A DNA stretch of 64,000 nt from Rhyacophila brunnea (GCA_022495005.1 JAGYXB010000036.1:124001-188000); one strand, 5' to 3'; positions 48,441 through 62,217 are shown, numbered from the stretch's first letter. The notes: a model not told the origin generated them from the letters alone. A program made the numbers and translations.

Positions 48441-51400
48441 GACCATAACACAGGACTTAAGAGTGTTGATTTTGAATATGTTATTACTGAGTACTAGCAA
48501 TCACTCTACGTATTGTTATTCAGTGTCCTCTTTAGAAAAATTATTTTCAGGTAAAATCCTAATATGACTGGGCTAAAAGGAGAATTATCGCCGAATATGC
48601 ATCACAGAGCATTTAGAGGTTTTTAAAAAAATGTAGTAAAGTAGTTTGTCTGGTTATTCACCTTTCTTTACGGTATTTTGGGCATAAAAAAAAGAATCCG
48701 TTCATTTCGAAAGAAATAAATATGAAAAATCGGCACTTTAAAAACGTTAACGGACGCGAAAGAGAGAGCTCGTATATCTAATGGTTTGACAAGATTAAAA
48801 AGCTACATGTCTCTCAATATATTCATATATAAAGACGGTGGAATACTGCGATCGCTAGGAAAATAAACCTAGAAAATTTGATAATCCTCAACAGTTGGGG
48901 ACTTAAAAACAACTACATAATAACTACCAAAAGGTAATGCCTGCCAATACTACATGTTTTTAATTTCAATTGCTGTTATCATAATATAATATACCTAATA
49001 CGATTACTGTCATTGAGATAAATTAATGGTTTATTAATTACAGTGAAACAAAAGCGTCTTCAATGATTCAACACAGATTACATGCAGAAATACAAAGTAG
49101 TCGTACGTAATAATGTGAACAAACTTGGCAGGTCAACTAGATTTGATTATTAACGAACTGTGAAAATATTAATCAAGATTAAGCCAGTAAATTACAACAT
49201 ATGATTTAATATACAGTCATATTGTTATCAGAAATATTTTCAAATATGATTTACTCTCTGTGATAGTTAATAAATAATAAATAACGACTTATATACTTAT
49301 TATATACTTTATCAGATGCCTATTTACAAATATGATTAATTAAATGGACCACTACTAATATTATTAAATAATTAACAAGTAGGTACAGATAATTTTATTA
49401 AAGTGAATTTAACGTTTGTCAAATGAAAAAGAAACTTTAATAGATAATTAATTAAATTGAGATATTTACAAGCAAAAACGCCACTGTTCATAAAACTAAG
49501 AAAATTACATACATGTACAAAGTAATTGCATATTCCTGCTACATGTAGAATCTAAAATTCCAACAGATTCAATGCAAAATTCCCACAAAAAATCAAAAAA
49601 TGATTGAAAAATGCAAATTTGATTTTCCATTAAATGACTTTGAAGGACAGTGGCATTTTTGTTTTTATACAACTCAATAATCAATGTATTAGAGTAATTG
49701 AAAATCAATTAGACTGGCGTAGATGGAAGAAAAAGGTTTGCCGTTGTGACTGTTTCATTTTCTTATGTATCATCATTTAGATAAAATGCGATCATTTGAC
49801 AACGTTTTAAGAAACTACGTGTTCACCAGTATAATATTAATTTTACAAATGTAAACCACCCCATTATCAAAAACAAGAATATAGAAAGAAATTATTTAAG
49901 TAAGCCTATTAGAGTACTTTACTGATAAATAAAGACGAGATCTTCTTATTTACTCTAGTAATTATTTAATAAAATTGTATATTATCGCACAATAATATTA
50001 TTAAATTAAGTATTTAACTACTTTAAAATGATAAATGGTATAAAATATATTATTTTAGCGATCTTTTATACCTACCCTAATACATTTCCTTACTTTCTTT
50101 AAATTATTAAAATATATACCCTAATAAGCTAAACTTATTTTTTATAATAATTATTCTGAATTGAATATTAATTTTAATAAAGACTTTAACAGAGCTTGGC
50201 TTGAATTATTCTTTATTCGCGTTGACCTATTAAACTTTTATAATATATTGTTTTATTACTTATAATAATTTAACATTATTAAAAATATAGGCATTCCGGA
50301 AATAAATTGAAAAAAAAATCACCTTATGGAATATACTAAATAAATAATAGTGTAGAAAAATGTAGTATTTTGTATGTAATTTATCAATCTTTTATGATAA
50401 AAATATCATGACGTAATATCCGAATAAGTTGTTCATATGCAATAATTAGACACTGTTTGACCGACGCACGGAGCTTTCAATCACATTGCAAAACCAGTGC
50501 GTAAACTTTAGTGCAGCTTTCTGCCTACTTATAAATCATATCGCCGTACTTCTTCAGCCAAATATGTTTCGAGAGCTCTGAGAAGCATTGCGCTGCTTCT
50601 TGCGAAATGTGTATCTGTTCCATGTGTATTTGTAACACTTATTTTTGCCATTACTTATTATATGCACACCTGTTGTGATATATCTTTGTTATTCACAACA
50701 TAAATAAATAATATAAAAAAATTAATATTTTTAGTTTAATTATTAAATCATGTAAGTATATTATAAGCATTGTTTTCTCTTGTAAAATAATACTCATAAA
50801 AATACGTGACTAATTTAAGTAATAATAATTATTGCATTTTGTCTTGGTTTCTAACAGTCATGTAGATATAGTTTATTGTGAACTTTCAGGCATTGAGAAT
50901 TAATAGATAATATTATGCATATTTTAAAATGTCGAATTGGTATAAGCGTCCATCAAGTTTCAGAAAGGAGTGACATAAAGATTTACCAGAGAATAGTATT
51001 TGTCTTTAAACCAGACATTTACATTTCCAGTTTAAATACAGGGTATTTTATCTAACATTAACACACTATCAAAATTACATATTATATGAAAAATAAATTT
51101 ATTAAACAAATACGACTTCTCAAATATAAATCCGGATGTTATTCTGAATAACATAATATATGTGAAAATATAAAAATCGTTTTTCGTTAACTTACAATAT
51201 CATTTTTAAATAAGTCATAAAATATGTCAATTCTTAAATTTTTCCTTAAATATTTCATATTTATTTAATAATATTAAGAATAATAATATAGTATATACAT
51301 CTATAATATAATAATTATAGTAGGTACGAATATTCGTCGGGTATTGATGACAGATTATCACATAATACAATATTTACAAGTAATTAGTAACAAGTTTATA

Positions 51401-53204
51401 AGTTTTAAAAGTACATTTTATTCCACAGATTTCAATGTTTTATATCGATTATTTTTTTAAATGATTTTGTGGAAATAGTAGAATGCATTATTATTGTTGG
51501 CATTGGATAAGGTAAATATTATACAGGCGATCTTTAACGTAGGGTCATGGTGATTATTTTAAATATAATAATGAAGATTTTATATTGCAATTCAATTAAT
51601 TATTTCAATTAATGCGTATTTGTCAATTTTCTGTTACCCTAATACTAATAGTTTATTAATTGCGTTATCCATAAAATGGAAGTGACATAAGTAAATTATA
51701 ACTGAATTGTATATTATATTTGTATGAAGTTACCAATTGAAAATATGTTAAAGACAAATCGGTTTTAGAGTAAATAAAATTATATGTAGTACAAAAAAAT
51801 AAATTTAATAACTAATATAATTAATTGTTTATCATTTTTTTGTTAATAAACCGACTCCCGTATGCCATTTAAATATTATATTTTTTTCATTTATTAATGA
51901 AAAAATGTTGCTAAGTATAACGTAATTATGATACCTGCCTAATAACTATTATAAACAAAGTAACTGGTTCGTCAAACACCTTCATTTCAGTTACATTTCA
52001 AAATTTATATATTATAATTTATATAATAGTAATTTAAATAATTTTGTTTATGAATCATTTGTATTGTATTTACATTTGAAACATTGATACCCAATATTTC
52101 ATAATGAATACACAGGGAATATTAGTATATAATATATCCAAACGTGTAATACAGAGTGAAACTATATTTTTCTAAATACCGAGAAAAATATAAAATATTT
52201 TCAGTCGATATTTTATAACGATTATTATTGATACATACAAATTTATTATAAATAAAATTATAAAATAAACTGATTATTCGCAGATAATATTCTATGACAA
52301 AATTAACATTTTTTTAAAATTTGTAATTCGTGGATGAAAAACGTTTATTCTCCAATAATAGTTTATATCATAATGTAGTGGGCTAAATATGTACAGTAAC
52401 TAAATAAACACAAAAATATTTTGAAAGCGTAAAGTTTCTTACCAAATATCTCGAAGTAGTGTTGACCAATAATTAAATCCAATTGTAAATATTAGTAAAT
52501 TATTGGTTTAAACATAACGCAACAGTTCATAAAAATCACTTTACTGAAGTTCTCATATATTTACAGATGAATATAATATCTAAACATTGATTTTTTACAT
52601 TACATATACAACTGTTCATCAATCGTATTATTTTCCAAATTCTTGTGTTTAAATTGATGTTAAGTATAATGAAAGTAATAAATATGTAAGTAGGAAACTT
52701 GTAAGTGAATCTTTTAAGATATAAACATTAATGTTGATATTGGTGAGTACGTGTATAGGTACCAATATAATTATTATCAACGTGAACTTTGTTTATATCT
52801 ATCTACACGTATTCCCGTTATTTGATATATTAAGGAATTTACTATAAAATATCACGTTATTCTATTACTAGCCAATATTGATAATGAAAATGACTTATCA
52901 ATAAAAAAGTATATATCATATCTTAAAAAAAGCGTCAGAAACAAAATTATTACAAAAATCTTAAAATTACATCGTGTGGTACTAAACTACTTGCTTGCCG
53001 AGCGACTATTATAAACAGATTTAGCTGCAGATTCACAAGTATACTTTTTACAGATATTTCTTCATAATTAAGTTATCTGGGATCTTTTAAAATTTTGTTA
53101 ATAAACGGATAACATATAGATACTATGCAATTTAATCAAAGTAATAATAGTATTACTTTATTTTATAGTATCGCTTTAGTTGATGGTATCAAGATCGTTC
53201 CAAA
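48441..53204. other. 4.8-kb AT-rich stretch, essentially featureless
   Basis: Only a unique patch at 50455-50640 has raised GC; on the minus strand it contains TTATAAGTAG upstream of CAGAAAGCTGC, a possible but unproven core promoter. No gene or repeat was recognised. Confidence 0.4.
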
Positions 53205-53300
53205 GTTGTTTGAATATAGTGTAGGTTGTTTGTATCAATAGATTTTTGATTTTACGAGGAATGGATGTTAATCACTTGCTAAAACTATTAGGTCCATTAG
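53205..53300 (-). repeat. SINE S1 body fragment, minus strand
   Basis: GTTTGTATCAATAGATTTT, ACGAGGAATGGATGTTAATC and ACTTGCTAAAACTATTAGGT are the complement of the S1 body. Head and tail are absent. Confidence 0.6.
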
Positions 53301-53303
53301 TAA

Positions 53304-53736
53304 TTGTGCTGGGCACTCACCAAACAGGATGAGAAAAATATGGATATCTTTGAGAGGAGAGTTTTGAGAATCATCTTTGGGGCTGTTCAAGAAAGTGGCA
53401 TTTGGAGGTCAAGGTATAATGAGGAGCTGTACACACTTTATGTGGACAAAAAGATCTTGCGGCATATTAAAATGCACGATCGATCATGTATATAGAATGG
53501 CGGAGAATATACCGGCGAGGGTAGCTAAGTACGCAACCCCCGATGGCAAGAGAAGATCTGAACGGCCGAAATTGAGATGGCTGGACTGTGTCACGGGAGA
53601 TTTAAAAATGCTAGGTCAAAGCAACTGGAAAGAATTGGTGCTGAATCGTCCAGGATGGAGGATGGATTTTGAAGGAGGCCATGACCCGCCAAGGGTTGGA
53701 GTGCCATACATGATGATGAGTGATGATAATTTTTAA
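53304..53736 (+). pseudogene. Non-LTR reverse transcriptase C-terminal fragment, second family
   Basis: The first frame reads FERRVLRIIFGAVQESGIWR and SRYNEELYTLY. After a frameshift near 53470-53490 the second frame reads YRMAENIPARVAKYA, RPKLRWLDCVTGDL and GGHDPPRVG. These match the C-terminal region of the RTE/related endonuclease-reverse transcriptases found widely in insects. Only about 430 bp of 3' ORF remain. A SINE S1 fragment lies just upstream. Confidence 0.85.
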
Positions 53737-54299
53737 TTCAATTACTTTTCATTCAAAACTGTTATATTTTCCTCCGTTTTAGTCATAATGTTGCAACAAG
53801 GGCTGTAATTGGATTGCAAATAAAAAAGAAGCTTTGAAACAGAGTATGTCATCTTTATTAAAATTTACTAGAGATGTACTATCAAATATTGGCGGTCAAA
53901 TACTACATAATGCGTACCTAACTGTAAAAACATCAAATATGACATCTTATTCTTAATTCAAAATATTGAAATGCTGAGACCTATCAAGTTTTTGTGTTGA
54001 TTTGGCACAAAATTAATTACCTTTCATACATACAGTGCTTTATTGTATTGCTTGGGTGGTGAAATAAAATGGAAAGAAATTCTACGCCAACAACTGCATA
54101 TCTTGGCAATGCATTGCAATAAATTGTTTACAATTCAAGTATTAATGACGTTTTTAAAATACCAACATAATTAGGTATGTTATCTAACAAACTGTTTTGT
54201 AATTTTCTATTCAATGTCACCTGGTTGTTTATATACTAGACAACTCAATTTATATTTACAAAATTTTTAAATGGAGTGGAATTTGTATGTTTTGATTTT

Positions 54300-54612
54300 A
54301 AAATCCGACAGAGCACAGGAGAATCAGTCAATCATCCAGAGACTACAGATAAAGGAACGGCTCTAGACAATATGTTTGAGGGGCATTCTGAAGTTTTTTG
54401 GATATATTTTTCTGCGTGGACCGGATAACCCGGAGAGACTGATAGTTTTAGATAGCCTTCAGGGAAGGCGTCGACGCGCTGGAGCGACCAAGTGAATGAG
54501 TTTATTGGGGGCAGCCTTCATTCTTCCTTAACCAAAGTGGAAAACCGAGACGGGTTTGAAAGTCTTCGTCGCTCAGAAGATGACGGAATTTCAAGGTGGA
54601 CATGATCTTTAG
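54300..54612 (+). pseudogene. Degenerate non-LTR 3' fragment, third family
   Basis: Shifting plus-strand frames give DNPERLIVLDSLQGRRR, RWSDQVNEFIGGSLHSSL, TKVENRDGFESL and MTEFQGGHDL. This is the C-terminal layout of a non-LTR ORF (GRRR...RWSDQV). At least two frameshifts are present. GC is higher than the flanks. Confidence 0.65.
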
Positions 54613-54934
54613 CCATGAGGCAACAGCCAATAATATAAATATTTAAATTAAAAATTATATTATCTATGTTATTGTTGTTGTCATTATACCTTAATATATT
54701 AATTAAAATATAATGACATTACTTTGCTCTTAGTTATTAGCTTAGTTTTGCCTATTTTTATTTTTTTAATAATTATAATTTATTATATTTTTTTGGAACA
54801 ATCTAATAACATGGACTGTTATTAAAAAAAGATTCTGCAATTTTACGAGTAGCTATTGGTGTGAATATTATTAATATTCTGAATCGTCTATACAAAAGTA
54901 GTAATCATTAAAATCGACAGGTAATTATTTCATG

Positions 54935-55085
54935 GAAAAGGTGGTGATAACGCCCATTTCTAAAGCCGTGGGTGTGGGTACAAATCCCGCGTCTGGCAGA
55001 AAAAAACATTTTTTTCTTTAATCCAGAGCTCCTAATGGTTTGAGTAAATAACTAATTCTAGTGGAAATATGTTTAAAAAATCTCA
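54935..55085 (+). repeat. Diverged tRNA-derived SINE
   Basis: The tRNA-like head GGTGGTGATAACGCCCATTT with GGGTACAAATCCCGCG (B-box-like) is followed by a body containing CTCCTAATGGTTTGAGTAAA, a degenerate form of the core shared with S1. Confidence 0.45.
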
Positions 55086-55384
55086 ACCCCATGAAGGAAT
55101 AAATGATTTACTGATACATGATAATTTAATTTTAATGTGTCAAGAAATCAACTAAAGAAAAATAATGAACTTTATATTTCATTTTTAGTGAAAGCTAATG
55201 TGTAAGTAAAAATTATAGAAATTGTTGAATTAAACCATGAAATAAGTACCTATCAGTTATTTAATAATATACTCGTAAATAACATTGTATGTTGTTGTGT
55301 CAATTTAGAAACATTGTCTCTTCATGTAATCTTAAATGAACGATTTCAAAATTGTTTGTTACATAAATTTATTTTCAAGCTCCA

Positions 55385-55690
55385 TTCATTTTTGAAATGC
55401 AAAGAATTTTCTCTCTAGAAATTTCCCGCCGTCCGCTAGCCGTCGAATCCAAGCGCCGAATGTTACCAGGTCTAAAAATAAAATTCCCCGAGCGCAGAAT
55501 TCGAGGCATGCCCCGAGTGCTTCTATCGTATTTCCAGTCTTTTAAGTGTATAGGAATAGTAGTATAATTGGCCGAGAGAATTTGTGTCTCGCGCCCACGT
55601 GTGTTTTTTAGCAGGTTGCCACTGTAAATTTTCACAGGTCGCGGAATCCTGTTACAACTGGGTATCACCAGTGCTACCAACGTCTCTCGT
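55385..55690. promoter_or_regulatory. GC/CpG-rich island of unknown role
   Basis: About 300 bp of GC-rich DNA have a 101-codon open frame on the minus strand (55680-55375) but no recognisable protein motif. It contains an E-box (CACGTG, 55595-55600) and a minus-strand acceptor-like GTTGTAACAG. It could be a non-coding exon, a regulatory element or an old gene remnant. Confidence 0.3.
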
Positions 55691-56649
55691 TAAAAAACAA
55701 ATTCTCTAAATTCGAGATAATATTGCGCAACAAGGAGGTTTCTAACTAACATTACTTTCCATACTATCTTTGATATCATTATAATAAAGTTTAAATTATG
55801 TAATATGTCGTCAAAATGCTATAAATTGTATATCTATTCGCAATATTTCATGAATGTTTTTACCTAATTATTGATCTAAAAAACAATTTTTCATGCAAAT
55901 TAGATTCAGTATAGATTACTAATTTATTTTTGAAGTAATTGTGATAATAATCTTTCATTTTATAAAGCTGATCAAGACATAATATATCATTGATCGTTGG
56001 TTTTATTATATTGAAAAAAAGTTTAATTGTTTCCTTATTATCTTATATAATCATTTTTCTTATTCAAAATATTAGATTAAATTATTGATTGTTAGATTTT
56101 GTGTATCACATAGGTTTTATTATAATATACCAAAATGGTAATATGGTTTTTCATGTGTTCCAGAGTAATATTTTAATACAGAAGAGTGTGGGTGGTGTGT
56201 ATTGAATTGCATGTGTAACATAAAAAATATTCAAAAATATTTTGAAATAGTTGGTAATATAAATCCCAATTTGGCACTTCACTTGAATACAAAACTTTTT
56301 TTAAACTTGTTGCGTTATGTTTTCTCAAAAGCGATAATTATCACCACATTAAAGAGATTTTTAATTTCAAATTTGTTAATGATACTTTTTACTCTATACA
56401 AAAGAGCAAAACTACAAGTAAAAAATACTATTCACAGGGTTAGAATACCGTTGAAAGAGATATGTGATAATAGAAAACATTATATTCACTGCTCACACAA
56501 AAATTAATAATGTTATATTAATAAGCTTTTTATAAACACAACACTCACCGCTAGCAAGCACTTTTATTTATTCTTTTATTTAAACATAATAACAATACAT
56601 AAATACCAATATACCAATGAAAAATTAATAAGAGAAAATATATGCATTG

Positions 56650-56880
56650 AAAACTGCCGAAAAACGGCGCAGGAAAAAACTACGCGACGTTTTTTTTACA
56701 GAATATATATTTTTTATTTATAATCGAGTGTGAAATTTCTCCGAAACGCGGCAACACTTATTTAGGCGGCGATGTTCTAATTTCGAATTTTGACATTTGA
56801 GCCAGCGGGCGCGCGCGGTTTTATTTTTCGCCGTACATTCCTGCGGGCCATTTTTTCATGATCGTATATACATGTAGGAA
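56650..56880. promoter_or_regulatory. CpG-rich island flanking the candidate leader exon
   Basis: This block has many CpG dinucleotides in an otherwise AT-rich neighbourhood, for example GCGGGCGCGCGCGG near 56805-56818 and GGCGGCGATG near 56765. Such islands often mark promoters or enhancers in insects. No TATA box position is convincing. Confidence 0.3.
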
Positions 56881-56922
56881 TTACATTATGGAGGTGATGC
56901 TATGCTGTTTTCGTTGACTTAC

Positions 56923-57200
56923 AATGCTTTGTCGGCTTTTTTGTTCGGATTACGCATCGCCCGTAAAAAACAGAGCCAACGCCTGTAGCTCGACTTGCGG
57001 TCGTAAGCTTTGGGCAAAACTGACTGATGCTCCTCGAGGAAGAATAAAGTTGTGAGTTGCAGCGCCACGCAGCGGGCGATCTTCGAAGCTCGCATTTTCC
57101 CACCGCAGGCATAATTTTCGTAAGATGTCCGTCCTCCCACGCCATGCGATCTTTAATCAAAGGTTCGGCTACATTCCTCACTTTCAACGAGACTGTCTAT
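56923..57200 (-). other. CpG-rich candidate leader exon with GTAAGT donor
   Basis: A GC-rich, CpG-rich block in very AT-rich surroundings ends on the minus strand in a perfect GTAAGT donor (first intron base 56922). A minus-strand open frame of 95 codons runs through it but matches no family I recognise. The most economical reading is a 5' UTR leader exon next to a promoter, possibly for the projectin-like gene whose coding start lies 31 kb downstream on the same strand. It could instead belong to another gene. The link to the gene is inference; only cDNA would show it. Confidence 0.35.
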
Positions 57201-57292
57201 CACACAGCAGCGACGCAGTCTTCAGCCATAATATTGCTCTCTACTATAGACCATGACTTATGCTCAATCTAAGATTCAATTAAACCACAATT

Positions 57293-57376
57293 TAGGGACG
57301 TCAAGAAAGTATCTTTAACCGATATTTCGATACTTTGGTACCTATCGATAATTTTTCTTTCGATTTGACGTCCTTA
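57293..57376. mobile_element. Short hairpin with AGGGACGTCAA ends
   Basis: AGGGACGTCAAGAAAG on the left and CTTTCGATTTGACGTCCT on the right are inverted. The interior has CGATA-rich, mirror-like segments. It resembles a minimal hAT-type derivative; a related but weaker arrangement occurs at about 8770-8866. Confidence 0.4.
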
Positions 57377-58997
57377 TCTATATTGTAGTCATATAATAAT
57401 ACACGGATTTAGTAATCTCAGAACATCCTATCAGAATACTAACATACAATAGTGTATTCTTCATTTTTACGGTTCCACCCCTATAGTATGTTGAACATCA
57501 TTGTTCCGGCTTCTCACCCTGATGCAGTTGGTCTGAAGTATACTTCTATACTAACTACTATAACTGAAATATTTTCAGAATCAGGAAGTCCTTCTTCTAT
57601 CGTCTTTCTGACGTCATAATATTCTTCCTTCAAAGACCAGTGGCAGCATGTCTTGCTATCTATCGTTTTATGATGTAGTACTCGTATCTAAATTGTATGT
57701 TCATTGTAGTTTTTAACGTTGTTGTTTCAATACGTCCTGATTGGTGATCAGCTTATCTTTTCAACAGATGCTTAAATATACTGTTGTCACATCACTAATA
57801 TTTTTTTGTGGATATGACACTGCAGGCTTTACGAATATTTCGAATAGTAGGTACACATGCCAACACAAATAAACAATATAAACGAAAAAACATTTACAAA
57901 GTTAATTTGATTTTTCGTTATTTAAGTCTAAGTACTTAAGAGTATCGAGGAAGAATAGACACTTATGAAATATTTTGGTGGCTAATTCGATATTTGAAAC
58001 CACCGCTGTTTTAAGTACCTACATGGAAACCAACATCTCCCAAAATAACGAGATGCACCTTGATCTAGCCGGTCTGGTGGCAGTGAAAATGTTGAAGAGT
58101 GGAAATGCAACTTTCTTCGTCCTGTAGAATCTATTCAGGCCGAAGCTACTGTCCGAAAGGACAAAACACCAGGTATACAACATCTATCTACTACTAATTA
58201 CGGTTAAATCGAGGCAGGGTTTAATTGAATTGAATCTTCACACCCAATCTCCACCCTTTGCCACTGTGGTAGTGTAGCTGGTGGAGAGGGGTGAGTATTT
58301 TCATTTGACTTGACAATTCTATGTTCTTATGAAGTGAAAAATTTATCAAAATCGTATCAGAAAATCATGCATGAAACCTTTAAATCATGCATGGACTTTA
58401 TCGTCTACATTCTTTATAGATCCGGTTGTGTGAATAAATCTTATCACTTACAACAGGGGTTAACCCTTTATATACTCGTATATAAAAGGTTGCCAGTTGT
58501 AACCGTGTGCGTATACATACATAACATATTTTTTTTCATAGAAGAAAACAAGTTATTGTTTCCCCTCTACTTATCAGTTTTGGTTTTTTTCCAAATGAAC
58601 ATTGTTTACATTGTATAAGAGATTGCGATTACTCAGTTGACATATTTACAATATATATAATTATATTTATGAGTTAAGTCAAGTAATAGAAAAAAGTGTT
58701 TCCACCAAAATGAATACTAGTTTTAAAATAACAGTGAATGCAACGCAAGTTGGGTTGGTTTGCATAATACGTGTAAACGGTGCTTAGCGACATTACAATA
58801 TTAATATCGGTAAGCTAGAGAGAAAGAATTTAAAAGTATCAAAAATAAATTGGAGCCGCATCTCCCCGCGCCCTTCCGACGGAATCTAAATCTGGACTGC
58901 CTCGGATGCCGGTTGAAACACCACGGATAAACTGACTAAACCTACCTACTTCATACAAATTTAATTATGTTTAATAATTCTTATCACTAATGATAAA
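57377..58997. other. Non-coding, mixed composition
   Basis: 57480-58160 and 58850-58930 are less AT-rich than average but show stops in all frames. A 102-codon plus frame at 58310-58618 is hydrophobic and aromatic-rich without a recognisable family, so it is not called. Confidence 0.35.
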
Positions 58998-59160
58998 ATG
59001 CGCACGATTGCTGAGAAGGTAACGTGTCGGCCTGTAATGTCGTGAGTCCCGAGTTCGAATCCCGGATTGGGCGAAAAAACCACAAAATTTGTTAATACAG
59101 TATCCACTCTGTGAAAGCCCATATGATCTTATTAGGATCAAACATGGTTAAACAAATTTA
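58998..59160 (+). repeat. SINE with tRNA-like head and S1 tail, body shortened
   Basis: The head contains a perfect B box GAGTTCGAATCC (59049-59060) and CGTGTCGGCCTGTAATG. It passes directly to the S1 tail (CCACTCTGTGAAAGCCCATA, ATGATCTTATTAGGATCAAA). The S1 core is missing, so it is a deletion copy or another subfamily. Acceptor-stem pairing is absent, so it is not a functional tRNA gene. Confidence 0.65.
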
Positions 59161-60841
59161 AAATGGCCAGTCCTTCAAAACATAATAAAGAGTTTTCCAT
59201 ATATGTGGAAGAGTAAATCATTCACGAAATGTAAATTAAGCACAATTAAAATTTTGAGATGAAACAAATTTAACTGGAACATATTATTAATATAATAATG
59301 TGTGCTTATTAATGAGTCCATGCTCAAATCATAATACTAATATTGAATTAAAAAACAATATATAAAACATAAAGAAATGGGGAGTTTGTTACTCACTACA
59401 ATGCTTAATTTGATTTTAAATTATAGCAGAGAAGATAATGTTCTGCTTTAGTCTATAGAACCAAGAATGATTACAATATATTATTATATTATGATAATGT
59501 AATATACTAAATTTTATTTATTGTTTTCCTAGACTATCATAATTACTGAACACTTAAATTAAATGATTCCTTGTGGTTTGGAATAATAAATATCCAACAA
59601 TGAGGAATATCGGTTTTGTCTGTCCACTGATTAACAAAATTATCTTTCTAATTATTGAATCTCCAGTAAAATAATACATCAATATGTTATCATTTAATCA
59701 TGATGGTCTATTTTTGGTTTCTTTCAAGGGTTAGGGATAAATTTGAACAAAATCGTTATTATCATTTAATCATCAGAGTCGTTATACTACATAAAGCACA
59801 GTCCAAATAATTAAACAGAATTTATGTTGACCGAATGTTTGACATTAATATTTGATGCATTTCTATCAATGTATACATTACTATAACACATTTTTTGTAT
59901 ATTATAATAGTTTTTCGTAACCAATTTATTTATATTATTATTTTTTTTATTATCAAAGATGTTGAAAAAAAATCTTCTATTGAGATGGAGCCTAAATGTA
60001 TGGAATTGAAACATAAAAGGACCGCTGGTCCTCTGATTAAAATAGCCACAAATGACTTCGCATTGCAAGTTTATTTGCAGAGAACTTACTACTATGACAT
60101 TTATTTGCCAGTTTGCAGGGAATACAAAAAGATAATCCGTCACGATATCTTTTAGTAGATAAGCAGCCAATAATACTACACGCCATTGTTATTTATTTGA
60201 AAAACCCTGTATTTTTTATAAAACCATTTATAACTGCATTCGAATAAGTAATTAATACGAAAATAAAAATGGCCGCCATTGATTGAGCCAGAAAATCGGA
60301 ATGGCAACTGAACAATCTTAATATTTGTTGAGTTTATCAACTTAATCATACTTTATGATCTTGTAAAATAGTTTCAAATGTCATCATAAAAGAACTAACA
60401 TATTAATACGACTTTATAATCCAAATTATTTGGATATTAAAGATTTTTTACGTTAAATAAATTTATTAACTTCCTTGGCTGAATAAGTCGATGAATGTCT
60501 ATATTCATTGGACACTTTTAATATAAATAATCTTCATCTTTATGCGTCGCCTTCATAAGAAAGGTTGATAAATATTATAATCTATATCTCCGTTTTATCA
60601 TTGCTGCTCTAAAAAATGACTTTGGTTGAACTACAAAGATTCGTCAGCCAAGAAAATATGTGTCTTCTTCATTGTCTCTTTTTCTTTTTTCTGCCCTCAC
60701 ATGTGTGGGTAACTGAAGCAGTGCATATATCACGACATAGCCAAAGAATTCAAAATTTGAAGAATAAGGATGCTGGACTTTTTAAACGACAACGTAAACC
60801 CATATAATATCCTAACTTATTTTGATACGTTGAATAAAATT
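59161..60841. other. Non-coding, no supported feature
   Basis: Open frames of 119 (minus 60170-59811), 86 and 63 codons overlap on opposite strands and lack motifs; I treat them as accidental. Confidence 0.35.
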
Positions 60842-61422
60842 AAATATAATATAAAATAATCTTAAAATCTGTATGTTGTCCCAAGGCTCACAATATCTTG
60901 TAGGAAATGTACATAGTATTGTGCCTAGGTATAATATATTGAGAGAGAAAAACAATTTATTATTATCTATTTTGTTTGAATTAAGGGGGACGTGCGCCGC
61001 GCGTAGGTCAAAATGGAGATTTTATGCTATTTTCAAAGCATGATCCTAGATATTCCTTAAACGTAGTAGATAATCTATTTATATAATTTTAAAGCCTTAT
61101 ATTTATTTTAAACATTTGATGACTGCATAAAGTATTTTTATTACATAAAATAGTATTATTTTAAACCTCTTGCTCTAATGTTTTAGAATATAGTCATGTG
61201 AAGTGGTGTTAAGATTTTTAAGCTTTATTAATTTTTAAAAGGATTTATAAAATCATTAGTAAAATTAATGTTAACATTATATAGTGACATATTTACTATG
61301 CAAAATGATATTTAATAATCTTTGTGATCCAAAATTTGACAAAAATTAGGGATTTTATTATTAAAAAATGAGCACGATTAACATATTTGAAGATAATTAT
61401 AAAGATACTAATTATAAGCTAT
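60842..61422 (+). repeat. 590-bp dispersed repeat X, copy 2
   Basis: This is the opposite-orientation partner of 33229-33826. It contains GTGCGCCGCGCGTAGGTC (60992-61009), a CpG cluster in otherwise AT-rich sequence, and ends near AATTATAAGCTATG. No coding capacity is seen. Confidence 0.7.
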
Positions 61423-62217
61423 GTCTGTGACCATTCAAATGTAATAAACAGTCTACGAATAATGTTTACTGTATAATAATTATTGACCTAAGAATAAGGT
61501 ACTCGTAGTATTTTTTTGAAATACGCCATTTCTATTGGCATTTCCCAGTAGCTAAGCTACAACATACGGCCGTAGCCATAAATTTACAAACGATAAATTA
61601 AGTAGCAAGTAAGATCATGTTAACGCGTGTGTTTGAACATGTACCTAACCGAAAAAAAAATATTTTTTTAAAAACGGTTTGATATAACAAAAATGATTAC
61701 ATCAAGATAGAATTTAATAACCTTGCACCTATAGATTACTATACTAATCATTTATAAGTTTAGAGCTTTTATTACGTAAACAATTCATTGGATCCTGATA
61801 GCAAAATTAAGATGACCTTAATTTTGTTTTGATAATTAATATTAAAAAAACTCATGTTTATAATTACAACGCAAAGATTAAAACAAAAAAAAACGATTAT
61901 ACCTATGTTAAATTGAATTCTTCAAGTTTTGCTTTTAGTTTAAATTACAAAACCCGGAAGGCAAAACTGAAATTATTATCTGAATTAAACACGTATGAAA
62001 TTAAATCAAGAGGAAATGAAACTAGAACACACAATGATAAAAAATAGCATCATAGTCATTTATTGTCAGAATGTTTACGCTGCAATCGTAATTTATTGAC
62101 CAATAAATTTTATTTGTATTGTCAGCGCACAAGAGTGATACTTTAAGATAATTGTTCATCTATTTGTAGTTGAAATAGGAATTGAAAATACTGAGATAAC
62201 ATTTATATATAACCCCT

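Noticed and set aside
56202..56507. 101-codon plus-strand frame
   Set aside because: Lysine/isoleucine/asparagine-rich, no motif, no splice or promoter context.
58310..58618. 102-codon plus-strand frame
   Set aside because: Aromatic and hydrophobic bias expected from T-rich DNA; no recognisable family.
58998..59075. Possible functional tRNA gene with a perfect B box
   Set aside because: No acceptor-stem pairing between the ends, and it continues into the tail of SINE S1, so it is a SINE head.
59811..60170. 119-codon minus-strand open frame with an overlapping 86-codon plus frame
   Set aside because: Antisense overlapping frames, asparagine/isoleucine/lysine-rich composition and no motifs point to chance.
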